Below, in pieces: positions 1 to 10,093 of a stretch of DNA of 26,350 nucleotides. Source of the stretch: Glomus cerebriforme (taxonomy: Eukaryota; Glomeromycota; Glomeromycetes; Glomerales; Glomeraceae); assembly GCA_003550305.1 (NCBI GenBank), contig QKYT01000013.1, forward strand, positions 422,569-448,918, written 5' to 3'. Below the pieces are notes generated by a model. That model had not been told where the DNA came from, did no database searches, and saw only the letters and a program-made list of their open reading frames with translations. Both the position numbers and the translations under genes were made by a program. How positions within the stretch are numbered: the stretch's first letter is position 1; every line of letters starts with the position of its first letter.

Positions 1-369
1 ATTTTTTTTACAAACATCTCAAAATGTTTTTATAATAAATAAAATATCTAAATATCTCAAACAGTTTATATATAAAGATAAAATTCAAAATATCACTGTA
101 GGTAATTTTTTCTTAGAATTATAGCACTTGAATCTTAATATGATAATACTAATATTTATTTTTTATATATAAATACAAGTTTATAAGAAACTTTTTTTTA
201 AAAAAAAATTATGTATGTATATTTGGTCTCATAATTTCTTTTATATGTACGTACGTTTTTATTTAATAATAATATAATTAAATATTTACATATGTACATA
301 TATGCAATACAACTATATATACAAAGAAAAAAAGTAGTATACACTACATATAAAAGTCTCTATACATGA
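1..369. other. AT-rich sequence without a recognisable gene
   Basis: Poly-T and poly-A runs and TATATA stretches dominate. I see no reading frame that resembles a known family and no repeat with clear borders. Confidence 0.6.
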
Positions 370-840
370 TATGTTATTTAATATTGCAATAATACTTATA
401 GATTCTTTAGAATTAGCTAGTTGAATTTGAATATCATGTTTATTTATTAGTATGATAATATTACCTTAAAATTCAATGCTTCTATCTACCATTAAAACTT
501 TAACTTTAAATTAAATAATTGGATATATTCAAGAGTTAAAAAGTTTCACAAATCCTTTAGCCATACTAGCAGAATCATGTTTAGTTAAAAAATAAATCCA
601 TTTAGTATAAGTAGTAATATCTATACAATTAAGTGCAAATTTATAAGTTTTATTTCCAATTTGATTATAAGATATATAGCATAAATTAGCTTAAATAACT
701 TCTATAGGTACGATAATATTATTAAAACATATCTACCGATCTGTGAAATTGGTCTAAATTAAGATTTTTATAAAAATTTAGCTGTAAAATAGGATTTACG
801 TTATACAAATCTAAATTAAATATATGTTACACATTTAAAC
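370..840 (-). pseudogene. Retroviral-type (rve) integrase catalytic core, decayed
   Basis: Reading the minus strand downward from about 700, one frame gives a segment with ANLCYISYNQIGNKTYKFAL, then CIDITTYTKWIYFLT and MVDRSIEF. In rve/DDE integrases the first D lies in the 'ID.TTYTKW' type strand and the second in 'VDxGxEF', so both acidic positions are visible (D of CID and D of VDRSIEF). A second frame near 390-440 gives IQLANSKESISIIAILN, where the family normally carries the third catalytic residue as 'GIVERF'; here that Glu is gone. In-frame stops and a frameshift interrupt the segment, one stop (TAA) falling where Gln is expected before ANLCYI. The stretch 720-840 may hold the preceding linker (LDQFHRSVDMF). 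The nearest relatives I recall are integrases of glomeromycete Maverick/Polinton-like or Ty3-like elements. The fragment is too short to choose between them. Confidence 0.6.
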
Positions 841-1794
841 AGTTCAGAATTATCCAAAAATAAAAAAAAATTTTAATCTATATTTAAAAATAACAATAGT
901 AAGCACTTCTTTATTCAATCACTTTTCAATCACTTTTTGTTAAATAAATCAAAAAAGTTTGTAAGCATATATAGCAATTATTTCTTAAATAGTAAGTAAA
1001 AAAAAAATACATTAATATTTATTATTTATAGAAAAAAAAATCTTTTTATTTATTTTAACTTTAGTTTTTTTTGCTTTTTTTTATAAAAAATATATGTAAA
1101 ATAAAATATATAAGAGTTTCAAAAAGTTTTTTTTTTTTTTTTAATAAACTAATTTTATATAATTTACTTATTATTTTTTATTATTGTTTTATTAGATTTA
1201 TTCAATTAAAGTNCTTAAAAAGCAAATAAATTTTTTAAATAAGATAAAAGGACTCTGAAATCTTTTTGAAAATATATTTTTTGGTGAGAAATGTAATTTT
1301 AAAATATTTTTATGATGGGTTTTATGTAAATTATATAATTGTTAATTTTTCAGCATACATGTATACTAACTGAATAATTTTATATTTATTTGAAAAGTAA
1401 AAACTTTCTGCTTAGGAATCAAAAAGCAATAAGATTGGATCACTGTATGTAGAAATATTAATGATCAAATAAAAAATTAAAAATTAATGCATTGAATGCA
1501 TTTATTCAACAACTAGTAATTATTTTTATCTGATTTTAAGTTCATTAGATAGGTCTTGTTTTCTTCTTTTAAATGAATATAAATCATCCATCTAACTTAT
1601 ATATAATCCAAGATATTCACAATTTTGTCATGAGAATTATATTCTGATTTTATAATTTTAATGTTATTTATATTAAAAAAATTAAAGTTCAAATAACTAA
1701 TTGATTTTGCACATCAGATGATATAGATCCATTATTATCACATGACTTTTAATATTGCTTTCATTTGGCAAATCTATTTTGTAAATGTAGCACA
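841..1794. other. AT-rich sequence without a supported gene
   Basis: This stretch contains poly-T runs of 10-16 bases, one ambiguous base at 1213 and no frame I can assign. If the two flanking integrase pieces once formed one gene, this roughly 1-kb stretch would be an insertion, but I find no target-site duplication to prove it. Confidence 0.4.
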
Positions 1795-2012
1795 TAATTT
1801 CACAAATTAGCATATATAAAATACTTATGAAATATACTTAGGCTGAAACTTGTGAATCTAATACAAAGCCTGCTTATTTAGCTAATTTTTTATTATGGCC
1901 AAAGTAAACTTATATTCTGCCTTTTTGCAAGTCATTTGCATTTTTTTAGCAGTCTAATAGTAACCTTCAGGTTAATAATAGAGCTCTTGTAAAGTGAGAT
2001 TCTGGTTAAGAT
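1795..2012 (-). pseudogene. Integrase N-terminal region, decayed fragment
   Basis: The minus strand from about 2012 reads NQNLTLQELYY, stop, PEGYY, stop, TAKKMQMTCKKAEYKFTLA, then LNKQALY, stop, IHKFQPKYIS. This is the pattern I recall from the region in front of the catalytic core of glomeromycete rve integrases ('..GYYRTAKKM..ACKKAGY.F....V..WL.KQALYQIH.P..KYI'). Stops fall at expected Trp or Gln positions: TAG before LNKQ where Trp is usual, and TAG after QALY where Gln is usual. It lies upstream, in the same orientation, of the core fragment near 370-840. It could therefore be the front of the same gene or a separate copy. Assignment is by remembered family pattern only. Confidence 0.5.
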
Positions 2013-3084
2013 TATATGCCTTTTAAGAATCTATATAAATCAAAAGTTCTTCCATTTTCTTTTATAATTACAAAAAAAAGAATGTCATTTCATAGACCTC
2101 ATCCAAGGCAGAGAAAAACATGTGAAGAATATAAAGCTAAGCTAAAGAAAGAGAATTATCATCTTCATAATGAATTGTAGACAGAAGTGGATATTAATCA
2201 TCAGAATGAAAGATGAATTAATTAACTAAAGTGAGATTATTCTTAGTATGAGCAAGAAATTTAAGAATTTAATAGGAAAATAAAATCTCTTAAAAATGCT
2301 TTGAAAGAAAAGATAGTAGAGATGAAATCTAAAATCTCTAACTTAAAAAAACAACTATATCAAGTTAGGAAGGATGTATAAGATAAGGAAAAGTTTATCT
2401 CTAGTTTGAAAAAACAGTTAGTAAAATCTGAAAAACAAGTTAAAAAATTGTAATGTTAAATCAAAACTATTTCATCACAAAATAATTCATCAAAACAAGA
2501 GAATTCTTCAGACTTATATAATTCTAATAATAATATGGTCATAATCACTAAACTAGCAAATGCTATAAATGGTTATGTAAAAAATAAAATAACAGCCAGA
2601 GATATTCTAATAGAGCAAATAAAAAAAACAAGACAAATTTGTTAAAAAAAAAATAATTTGCATCAGAATTTAATCTGAAAGTAAAGAAGTTGTTATGACG
2701 CAGAAGTTAAGTGAGATAATGAAATAATATGAAGGCAACTTGCTGAAGAAGTAATGAACAGAATTGTTAGTGATCTTCAGTAGTTGCAGACTAATACTTG
2801 AAATCAAATAAATAGAATATTAGATAATATAACAAGAAAGCAAACCTGTATTAGTGAGTTATTATGAGAAAATTTTGCTTTTAAGTTATTATATCAATGA
2901 AATACCCATTACCTTTAGTAATATAAAGCAGATAGGAGTTTATTAGAATATAATTAAGATAGGCTCTATAAGTGATATGAGAAATAGAAGGCTAAAAAAA
3001 AAATTCTTGCCAAAATATTTTAAATTTACAGGGGCAAATTTTAGTGCTTCAGAATAATTCACTACTAAATATGGCTGATGCTAG

Positions 3085-3391
3085 TAGTATTCCAATCTGC
3101 AAATATCTGTGATCTGTTTATTTATCTGATCCAATTATTATCTGTCATCTGGAAAATCTGCTGAATTACGAATATTTGTCAATATCCATCAGATATCCGA
3201 AAGATAATTGAATATAGATAAAAACAAATTTATGTAATAATATTGATGGACAATGTCTAAATGATCTACAATTATCTATTAACCAATTATCTGAGAAATT
3301 CTATCTGATATTATCCATTATCTAAACTATCCAGATTTTTGGATGGATATCTGTAATCTAGCAGATAACAGTTTAACGGATTAGAATACTA
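3085..3391. mobile_element. hAT-like MITE, 307 bp, in the polyprotein relic
   Basis: The insert is flanked by an 8-bp direct repeat GATGCTAG at 3077-3084 and 3392-3399. Its ends are inverted repeats: left TAGTATTCCAATCTG, right (reverse complement) TAGTATTCTAATCCG, 13 of 15 matching. An 8-bp duplication fits the hAT superfamily. The interior is rich in ATATCTG/CAGATAT words in both orientations and codes for nothing. Removing the insert and one duplication joins ATGGCTGATGCTAG to ACATTTACT and keeps the polyprotein frame (MADARHLLVYN), which strongly supports the borders. Confidence 0.8.
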
Positions 3392-4110
3392 GATGCTAGA
3401 CATTTACTAGTATATAATTTAATGGCTCCTGTTCTTGCAAAATTTAAGTTCTATATAAGTCAAGAACCACCTAATGAATACCTAAATAAAGTTATACAAT
3501 TATAGACATATCTTAAAGAGTATATGACAGTTCTTGAAAACGTAAATGCAAAAGATTTTGACAAATAACAATACAGTCAAATATAATATTTTAAAATCTA
3601 TGATAGGTGAAAAATATACTTTAATACCAGCAAATAATAGTTTTATAGTAGGTAATCCAGCTATTAATTCTCCAGATATATTATGAGTTTAAATAAGAGT
3701 AAAATATTAGTAAAAGACAATTAGAAATCAGCAATTAGTTATTCAGAAATTGACTCAAGAAAGCTTTTAACCTTATGATATTAGGAATGGCAGATAATAA
3801 TGTACAAGTTTTAGGATTCCTTAAGAGTCAATTAATAAGTGATTTTTTCATAATGATAAGAATTGCTAATTCTGGAGATATTAATGCATTTTTTACCAAA
3901 CTAAAAAATATATGATTAAAATTTAAATAGAAGACAAATTACTTAACAATTTTCTTATATTCCTCAGGTATCTGTAACTCTTACGATTTCATAACTAATA
4001 TATCTATCAGCTAATATACAAAAAATATTTGAAAACAAATTAGCAAAATAGTAGGCTGATTATAAAGTTGAAATGGAAAAACTAAGAAGTGAATTTTAAC
4101 CACAAAAAGT

Positions 4111-5333
4111 TAGTGTTCTGAAAAAAATTTGATCTGATCTGAATCTGCAAATTTGATTTAAAACGGATTCAGATCAGTTTGCAAATTTAAGATCTGTAAA
4201 TCTGATCTGAAGCAAATAAATCTGATCTGAATCCAATCTGATTGAATCAGATTATAGTACAAAAAAATCTGGATTTGATCCGATTGAATTCAGATCTTCA
4301 TATATTAAATATGATAAATAAAAAAATTTTTTTTTTTTATTTTTATCTTTTTTTTAAAGACTTTAGAGACGGAACCTAGATGACCAAACAAACAATTACT
4401 GAACAAACTAAAGGTGAGTTCATTTTTTTATTTGTTTTAATTTTTTTTACTTGAAGGAACGTAACTAACATCTTCTTTTTCTTTTTTTTTTAGAAAATCT
4501 AAACGAACAGATGACTGAGATTTTGAATAAATGTAAATTCATTCTTTTTTTTAATTTATTAATTATTAGAAAATGTAATTAATATTCCCTTTTCTCTTTT
4601 TTTTAGGAAACCAGATGAACAGATGAAGCTGAACGACTAAGATCTTAAATGAACGTAAATTTATTCTTTTTTTACTATATTAATTATTAGGAAAAATAAT
4701 TAACGTTTTCTTTTCTCTTTTTTTTAGGAAACCAGACGAACGGATAAAACTAAATGACTGGAATCTTGGACAAATATAAGTTCATTCTTTTTTTTTATTT
4801 TATTAATTATTAGAGAATGTAACTAATGTTCCCTTTTCTCTTTTTTTTTTAGAAAATCAGATGAAGCTGAATGATTGGAATCTTGGATGAATATAAGTTC
4901 ATTCTTTTTTTACTATATTAATTATTAGAAAATGTAACTAACATTCCCTTTTCTCTTTTTTTAGAAAACTAGACGAACAGATGAAGCTGAATGAATGGAA
5001 CTTGAACAAATAAACTAAGAGATGAATTTGTTCATTTCTTTTCATTTTTTTACTTTCAGAGAATATAATTAACATCTTACTTCTCTTTTTTTTAGGAAAC
5101 TGAATGAACAATTAGATTTAGATTAGTTCAGTTTTAGATTTAAATTAGTTTCAGTTCAGTTCAGTTTCAGATTAATTAGATTCAGATTAGTTCAGTTCAA
5201 ATCTGAATCAGTTTCAGATTAGTTCAGATCAGATCCAGTCAGATTCAGATCAGTTTAGATCTGTTTCAGTTTAGATTCAGATCAAATCAGATTTAAATCA
5301 AATTTGATCTGAACTGATCTGTTCAGAACATTA
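4111..5333. mobile_element. hAT-like element, 1223 bp, carrying an intron-like array
   Basis: An 8-bp direct repeat CAAAAAGT flanks the element at 4103-4110 and 5334-5341. The ends are inverted repeats: left TAGTGTTCTGAA, right (reverse complement) TAATGTTCTGAA, 11 of 12 matching. TAGTG/TAATG fits the hAT terminal pattern YARNG. The first and last roughly 200 bp are GATCTGAATC-type words arranged largely as opposite arms, so the element could fold back. The centre (4414-5095) is a tandem array of splice-signal-bearing units described separately. Excision with one duplication copy restores the host frame (..PQKV-QVSAL..). It shares TAGT(A/G)TTC termini with the 307-bp element upstream, so both were probably moved by related transposases. 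Confidence 0.8.
4414..5095 (+). repeat. Tandem array of six intron-like units with short exons
   Basis: Six units repeat every 112-131 bp (3' splice-type AG at 4493, 4606, 4727, 4852, 4964, 5095). Each unit has a donor-like GTRARTTCATT, a branch-like TAAYTAAY (e.g. GTAACTAACA at 4461-4470), a pyrimidine tract CCCTTTTCTCTTTTTTT and TTTAG. The putative introns are 4414-4493, 4533-4606, 4655-4727, 4776-4852 and 4893-4964, 72-80 bp long; the sixth has no clean donor. The pieces between are 39, 48, 48 and 40 nt. They share GAAACCAGAYGAACAGATGAAG and read, in one frame, K-P-D-E-Q-M-K-L-N-D-W-N-L-G. Donors of the fourth and fifth introns are ATAAGT instead of GTAAGT, so those two are probably dead. 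Confidence 0.75.
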
Positions 5334-5623
5334 CAAAAAGTACAAGTATCAGCTTTATAAACTGTTGAACCAGTTAGACAACCAAAAGATTCTTCATAGA
5401 AGAAGGTCTTAAAAATTATTATATAGCCAAATACTTAAAAGATTTAGGTGTTTATAATAAAGAAGTTTTAGACTCAAATTATTTAACAAAATCTTTTTCA
5501 AGATCTCTTCTATAGTGATCCAATATTTCTACTAGAATTAATAAAGTAGAAGATAGGATTAATGAAACTTGTGATGCAGTAAATCAATTAACTAATTAAT
5601 TTTAGAAACTAAATATACATAAA

Positions 5624-5665
5624 TATGATATTTGTGAAGAGATAGGTTATAGTAAAGGCAGAAAT
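5624..5665 (+). other. Degenerate CCHC zinc-knuckle motif
   Basis: Within the polyprotein relic the residues Y-D-I-C-E-E-I-G-Y-S-K-G-R-N occupy CX2CX4HX4C spacing exactly. The second Cys is kept. The first Cys has become Tyr (TGT to TAT) and the His has become Tyr (CAT to TAT), both one-step C:G to T:A changes; the last Cys is Asn. This supports a Gag (nucleic-acid-binding) origin for the surrounding protein. Confidence 0.55.
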
Positions 5666-6659
5666 CCTAATAAACTGATTGTACAATTTAATTTTAATCA
5701 GTTTTATTTTAAGCTTCTCATTCCTATAAATTTTCAATATATGCTTCAGATTCAGATAATGAGAAATATGATAAGAATGGTTATAATAAAATAAAAGAAA
5801 ATGAGTGGTATTATAAACTGAAAAAAAATAGGTACCAGTAAATGAAAGCTTATCTGATGATTCTACTATCCCTTCTTCTGATCTAATAATAAGCCAGTCC
5901 AAAATATATAATAAGCTATTATCTAAATTCTTACTACCAATATGAAAAATATGCTTGTCTTGAAAGGCTTAGTAGGATGAATCAAAAGAATCAGATGAAT
6001 AGTTATCATCTTTACAATATCTGAATACTAATATAAATAATCTAGCAATTTCTGAATCTTTTTTAAATTTTGGAAGTGAATTTGGTAGTATAAATAACTT
6101 AGCAATCAAGACGCTTAGATAAAAGGCTAATAAGATATCTAATTTTGCTATAAAAGACAATTTCAAGTATATTACAGATTCATTAGGATGGTATATAGAG
6201 GTATCAGTTACTATAAAAGATAAAGAAAATAAAACTGTCATAGTTATTAAAAATTTTGTTCATATTAATAATAATAAAATAGAATCAATGCTATTTTTTG
6301 GTATGTCAAACATTTGAAAGATTCAAGGCGTTCCCAAGTTAAATAAAAACTAGTTTCACATAAAATTACATGAAAAGACCTATATTATTTCAATATATAA
6401 CAAGATCCCAATAGTTAAAAATCTACTAAAAGAGAAGCATAAATCATCATCACAGATTTCTGCTAATTCTTCTAACCCAACTAGTGATAGAAACTTAAAA
6501 AAAAGTGCGAAGAACTTGAAAAGCAACTATTAAAAATGGAGAGATGGCTTGACATAGCATTAAGTACTGAAAAGTTTTTCACTGATACATATGAATCTTT
6601 ATATAGAAGAGATATCAAAAGTACTAACTAAACTTTTAAACTTTTCACTACAATTGATT

Positions 6660-7105
6660 AAGTTTTCAAGAAGAGATTTTAACCTTTTTTTTTTGTGATG
6701 TATTAGACAAATTATTAGAGATCACATCATCTTTATTCTTATTTTTTCTTGTCTTATTTCTGATTCAAGAGAATCCTTCTTTTTTCAACTATTCTTTTTT
6801 GAAATCTTTATAGTTAGAATGAACATAGATGGTATTTGTAATATTGATTCAAGATTTTGTTTTGACTTATAAGTCTGAAGATTTTTATCCAAAATAAGCT
6901 AAGATGAAATGACTCCTTGCTAAAGGCGTTCTTTATTATCCTATATTTTATAAACACACTTAGATCTGATATGAAATTTATTAACCATTTTTTTTAATGC
7001 ATTAGGTATTTTACCTTTGGATTCTCTAATTTCCTTGATATTAGCTTCTATTAATAGGATTGCCTTATCATCATAAAATGTATCATGAAGATAGGCTACC
7101 ATCTT
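6660..7105 (-). pseudogene. Unidentified coding relic
   Basis: The minus strand from about 7105 stays open for some 60 codons and includes MVAYLHDTFYDDKAILLIEA, then IKEIRESKGKIPNALKKMVN and KFHIRSKCVYKI. After a stop the same frame continues as DNKERL, stop, QGVISS. The next 200 bp read Lys-rich (ISKKNS..KKKDSLES) with more stops. Amino-acid usage (charged, helix-forming) is unlike that of random AT-rich DNA, so I take it for a decayed gene. I do not recognise the family. It lies convergent with the end of the Gag-like relic, only about 30 bp away. Confidence 0.4.
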
Positions 7106-7129
7106 TACTAGATTTTTATACTAAGAAAA

Positions 7130-7320
7130 AAATATTAATGCTTTTCAATAAATAAATATCAATGCATATCAATATATGCATATCAATACTTTTCAATATG
7201 CATTAATATTTTTTCAGTATGTATTGATATTCTTCAATATGTGTCGATATGTTTTAATGTCCACCAATATGTATTAATATGTTTCAATGCTTACCAATGC
7301 ATATCAATATAATAATATCT
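7130..7320. repeat. Palindromic ATATCAAT/ATTGATAT repeat cluster
   Basis: About 190 bp consist of variants of TATCAATGCATATCAATATATG and its inverse (CAATATGTATTGATAT). The first part favours ATCAAT and the middle favours ATTGAT. This is probably a degenerate foldback or MITE. No clear target duplication was found. Confidence 0.55.
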
Positions 7321-7494
7321 ATAGAAAAAAATATTTTGCTTTAATGTCAGAAAAAAATTCTTGTAATTTTAGCAGTATCTAGCTAAAAAAATTTTTCTGC
7401 CTAAAGTAAAAAAAAAAATACCAATAAAATACCTCAGATCTATACCTTAAAAGATCTGAATAATGGTAATAAACTTGGAAATACTTTAGCTAAT

Positions 7495-8300
7495 TATTAT
7501 TTCCTAGTTGAACAAAACTTGAAGAGCAACTTTCTTACACAAAAAAAGATCGTAAAGTTGCTTTATATTGGGAAAATCAGTTTGCAGATAAATATGATGT
7601 TTTAAATAAAGAAAATAAGCATATGCAGGATTCTTTAAATCAATCAAAAAATGAAAATAAGCGTATACAGAATGACCTTAAAAGAAAATGAGAAACTTTT
7701 CAATCAGGTGTATCAACTTGAAGAAGAGATAACATACTTACAATCAGAAATAAATAATCCTAAGCTTAGGGATGAAATAAAACAATTGCATTTAGAGATA
7801 AATGACTTTAAGTTTCAGATTACTTGCAAGGATATTTCTCTTACAGATACTAAGAATGAATTCTTTATAAAATCAGAGAAAATGTTAGCCCTTGAATCCA
7901 GAATGAAGAAAGAGATATAAGCACTCCAATCAAGAGTAAAAGAGTTGAAGCAGAATGTTTCTTTAGCACAGAAGGAGTTATCAGAATAGATTTTCTTAAG
8001 TATAAATTAGAACTGAAAAATGTGAAACTAACTACTAAAAATATTGGTTTAAGTTTGGCAAAAGAGAATTTAGAAGATTCATTGACTGAAAAAAAGGATG
8101 AATTAGCAAAGATAAAAAATGATTTAGTAATAGTACAAAAGGCATTAATAGAAAAGGACTCCATTCTTTAAGAAGCTAATGCTCATTTAGTCAAGTAAAA
8201 TATCTAGTGAGTCTGAAGTGCTTGAAGAGGCAGACTCTAAAGAGAATCCAGGTGTTAGTGAACAGGAAAAAGATAACAGCAACACTAAAACTACCTGAGT
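7495..8300 (+). pseudogene. Coiled-coil protein relic with acidic Ser-rich tail
   Basis: The best preserved part is 7651-7917, open for 89 codons, with heptads of Leu/Ile among Glu, Lys and Asn (LFNQVYQLEEEITYLQSEIN; KLRDEIKQLHLEINDFKFQI). After a stop the frame continues as ALQSRVKELKQNVSLAQKEL. A shifted frame gives LSLAKENLEDSLTEKKDELA and IVQKALIEKDSI to about 8170. The end is acidic (EVLEEADSKENPGVSEQEKD), closing at TGA near 8299. It has no catalytic motif. Long coiled-coil ORFs of this kind recur next to integrase and packaging-ATPase genes in these genomes as I remember them, but a partnership here is an inference. Confidence 0.5.
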
Positions 8301-8514
8301 TCATAATATAAATGTTTTAGTAGTACTTATTTCAATACCAAAAACTAACAAATTTTTAGCTAATAAGAAATTTGATTTCTTCTTTTTTTAGTTTAAATTT
8401 TTCTTATAATACTATTACTAATTATATACTTCCGATGGTCTATTTTTTCTAATCTATATTCTTTTATTTCATTCTTTAATGAAGAGAAAATTTTTATAAA
8501 ATATATAATACCCT

Positions 8515-9250
8515 TTGATAGAAAACAAAAATACGAAATTCCAGTCTACTATGCAGAAGAATACAAAAACAGAAATACTTTTTATAGAACTTTATCTTTT
8601 AAATATGGATGAAGTTACAAAGCATGAATCATCTCAAAATATTGGTCATCCAGTAATGATATGGATGTTAGTCACTGAAAGAAATAGTTCAGGTAAGACT
8701 AATTTACTTGTGAATCTTATTCTTGGTAATAAGAATGAATATGTGCAAAGAGTGAAGAAAAGTGGGGTTCGCTACATTAAATGTGATGATTTAATTGTTG
8801 TGAATATTATCCTGATGAACCAAAGTGGACATATGTAAGATACATATATAATATAATTTCAAAAGATCCAAGAGCCTTACGATGAGAATATTAGTTTCAG
8901 TTATATTCCATCCATAAGAATTCCTAGTACAAGAGCATTCTCATCCAAAAGAAGTAAATTATTTATTTTTGAAGATGTATGCTTAGCTCCAGAGTATATA
9001 CAAAATTATATTGGTCAGTTTTTTGGGAATGGGTATCACCGAAATATTTTATGTATATATATTATGCAAAAAATATCATAAAGTCAATATATTCATTCAT
9101 AAAAACTCAACTCATTTAGTATTATTTAACTCTGGTAGTAGTATCCAAGACATGTCTAAGATTGCTGGATGATATACTAATGATGTAAAGGGTACATCTA
9201 TCCATAGTTATTAGTATTAAAATATCTTGGACCACCATCTAAAATATGCC
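8515..9250 (+). pseudogene. A32/FtsK-type packaging ATPase relic (Maverick-like)
   Basis: The family consists of P-loop ATPases that pump DNA into capsids of viruses and Maverick/Polinton elements. A degenerate Walker A is visible at about 8676-8705 (T-E-R-N-S-S-G-K-T; the first Gly of GxxxxGKT is Glu, one G-to-A change). It is followed by NLLVNLILGNKNEYV-type sequence (here NLLVNLILGNK) and RYIKCDDLIV. A shifted frame continues PDEPKWTYVRYIYN, then ENISFSYIPS and a Walker B region KLFIFEDVCLAPEYIQ near 8952-9000. LFNSGSSIQDMSKIAG, stop, YTND follows at about 9115-9190, with TGA where the family has Arg. The longest uninterrupted stretch is 107 codons; the first ATG in it is at 8551. Frameshifts and stops make it non-functional. 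Downstream, 9280-9480 holds more coding-like sequence (LELDIPYYDYGFAIKVQ) that I cannot assign. Confidence 0.6.
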
Positions 9251-9639
9251 GATCTGATTTCTTAAAAATACTTGAATAGCTGATTATCAAGGATTAGAGC
9301 TTGATATTCCATATTATGATTATGGTTTTGCAATCAAAGTACAAGACGTACAGCATGAAAAATATCACAGATTGCTTTAAGATATGTTTGGTATTATGAA
9401 GATCCATATGTAGAGTATCTTTAAGAATTGGGTCTCATTGATTAAACTTGAAACTTTAAATTCTTTCAGGATTCAAATATTTTGGGTGTGGCATTAGCAA
9501 GAAATTTACATTTCATATGCATAATTTCATAGTTAAGATTTTTGACTTTAGAACAATATTTATTATGACTACGAAATTGCTATATATGAACAAATTAACT
9601 TCTATACATCAAATATAACCCATATTAAAAAAAAAATAA
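9251..9639. other. Unassigned sequence with weak coding character
   Basis: The plus strand near 9285-9360 reads IADYQGLELDIPYYDYGFA and then IKVQDVQHEKYHRLL before stops. I do not recognise it. The remainder to 9639 is AT-rich with no assignable feature. Confidence 0.3.
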
Positions 9640-10028
9640 CTAAGTATTCACTGTCCGTTTTTTTTGTGGTGTCTTAATACAGTTAGAAATTATGGTTAAA
9701 TCCTTATCATTCTTACACTTATGGACACCAGCCTCTTGCAAATCCTCTAACACATCATCATCATTATCATTGTTATTTGTTCCTTCAATAATAACAATTG
9801 TTTTACAGATAATCGCCTAAAGTTTTGAAGATAGTTAGATATTTGGCAGTATCCTTTTTGATGTGATGAAAATATATTGATACTAACTTTGGCTTTCCGG
9901 GTTAAAATTATACATTTGAGAGCTTGCTCAAAACATTTAACATTGGTTGGCATTTGTAAAGTATCTGATCTTGTTATTCTACAAATGTAACCAGCAGAAG
10001 CATCCATACGCAATAAAATCATAAAAAG

Positions 10029-10093
10029 CTTTGTATAATAATGTAATTATTATTTGTAGCAAAATTCATAGGCAGATTAAAAATCATACGTAC
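10029..10093 (-). other. Intron, 65 bp
   Basis: On the minus strand CATGCAG is followed by GTACGTATG and the intron ends in ATACAAAG. Removing it joins ..SFIHAG to LFMILLRMDAS, the order expected for this family. Confidence 0.55.

Larger units (their letters stand above)
2082..6631 (+). pseudogene. Gag-like polyprotein relic, interrupted by two transposon insertions
   Basis: An ATG at 2082 opens a frame beginning MSFHRPHPRQRKTCEEYKA. It continues as a long coiled coil with heptad-like Lys/Glu/Leu spacing and many in-frame stops to about 2450. After the first insertion is discounted, the frame MADAR-HLLVYN-LMAPVLAKFKFY leads into EPPNEYLNKVIQ and a Gag/capsid-like helical region to about 4110. 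After the second insertion it resumes as QVSAL, stop, TVEPVRQPKDSS. At 5624-5665 the spacing of a CX2CX4HX4C zinc knuckle is exact but three ligands are lost (Y-DI-C-EEIG-Y-SKGR-N). A later region (about 6150-6400; WYIEVSVTIKDKENKT, MLFFGMS) resembles what follows a retropepsin-like domain in related polyproteins, but I see no DSG/DTG triad. The end is a clean coiled-coil tail, CEELEKQLLKMERWLDIALS, closing at TAA 6629-6631. No RT or RNase H is visible. Stops and frameshifts throughout exclude a functional product. Confidence 0.6.

Noticed and set aside
841..1794. Transposon insertion splitting one integrase gene
   Set aside because: The order of the two integrase pieces would allow it, but no duplication or inverted ends were found, and 720-840 may hold its own N-terminal sequence.
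7865..8164. 99-codon minus-strand ORF rich in Phe and Ser
   Set aside because: It is antisense of the coiled-coil relic; Phe/Ser richness reflects Lys/Glu codons on the other strand.
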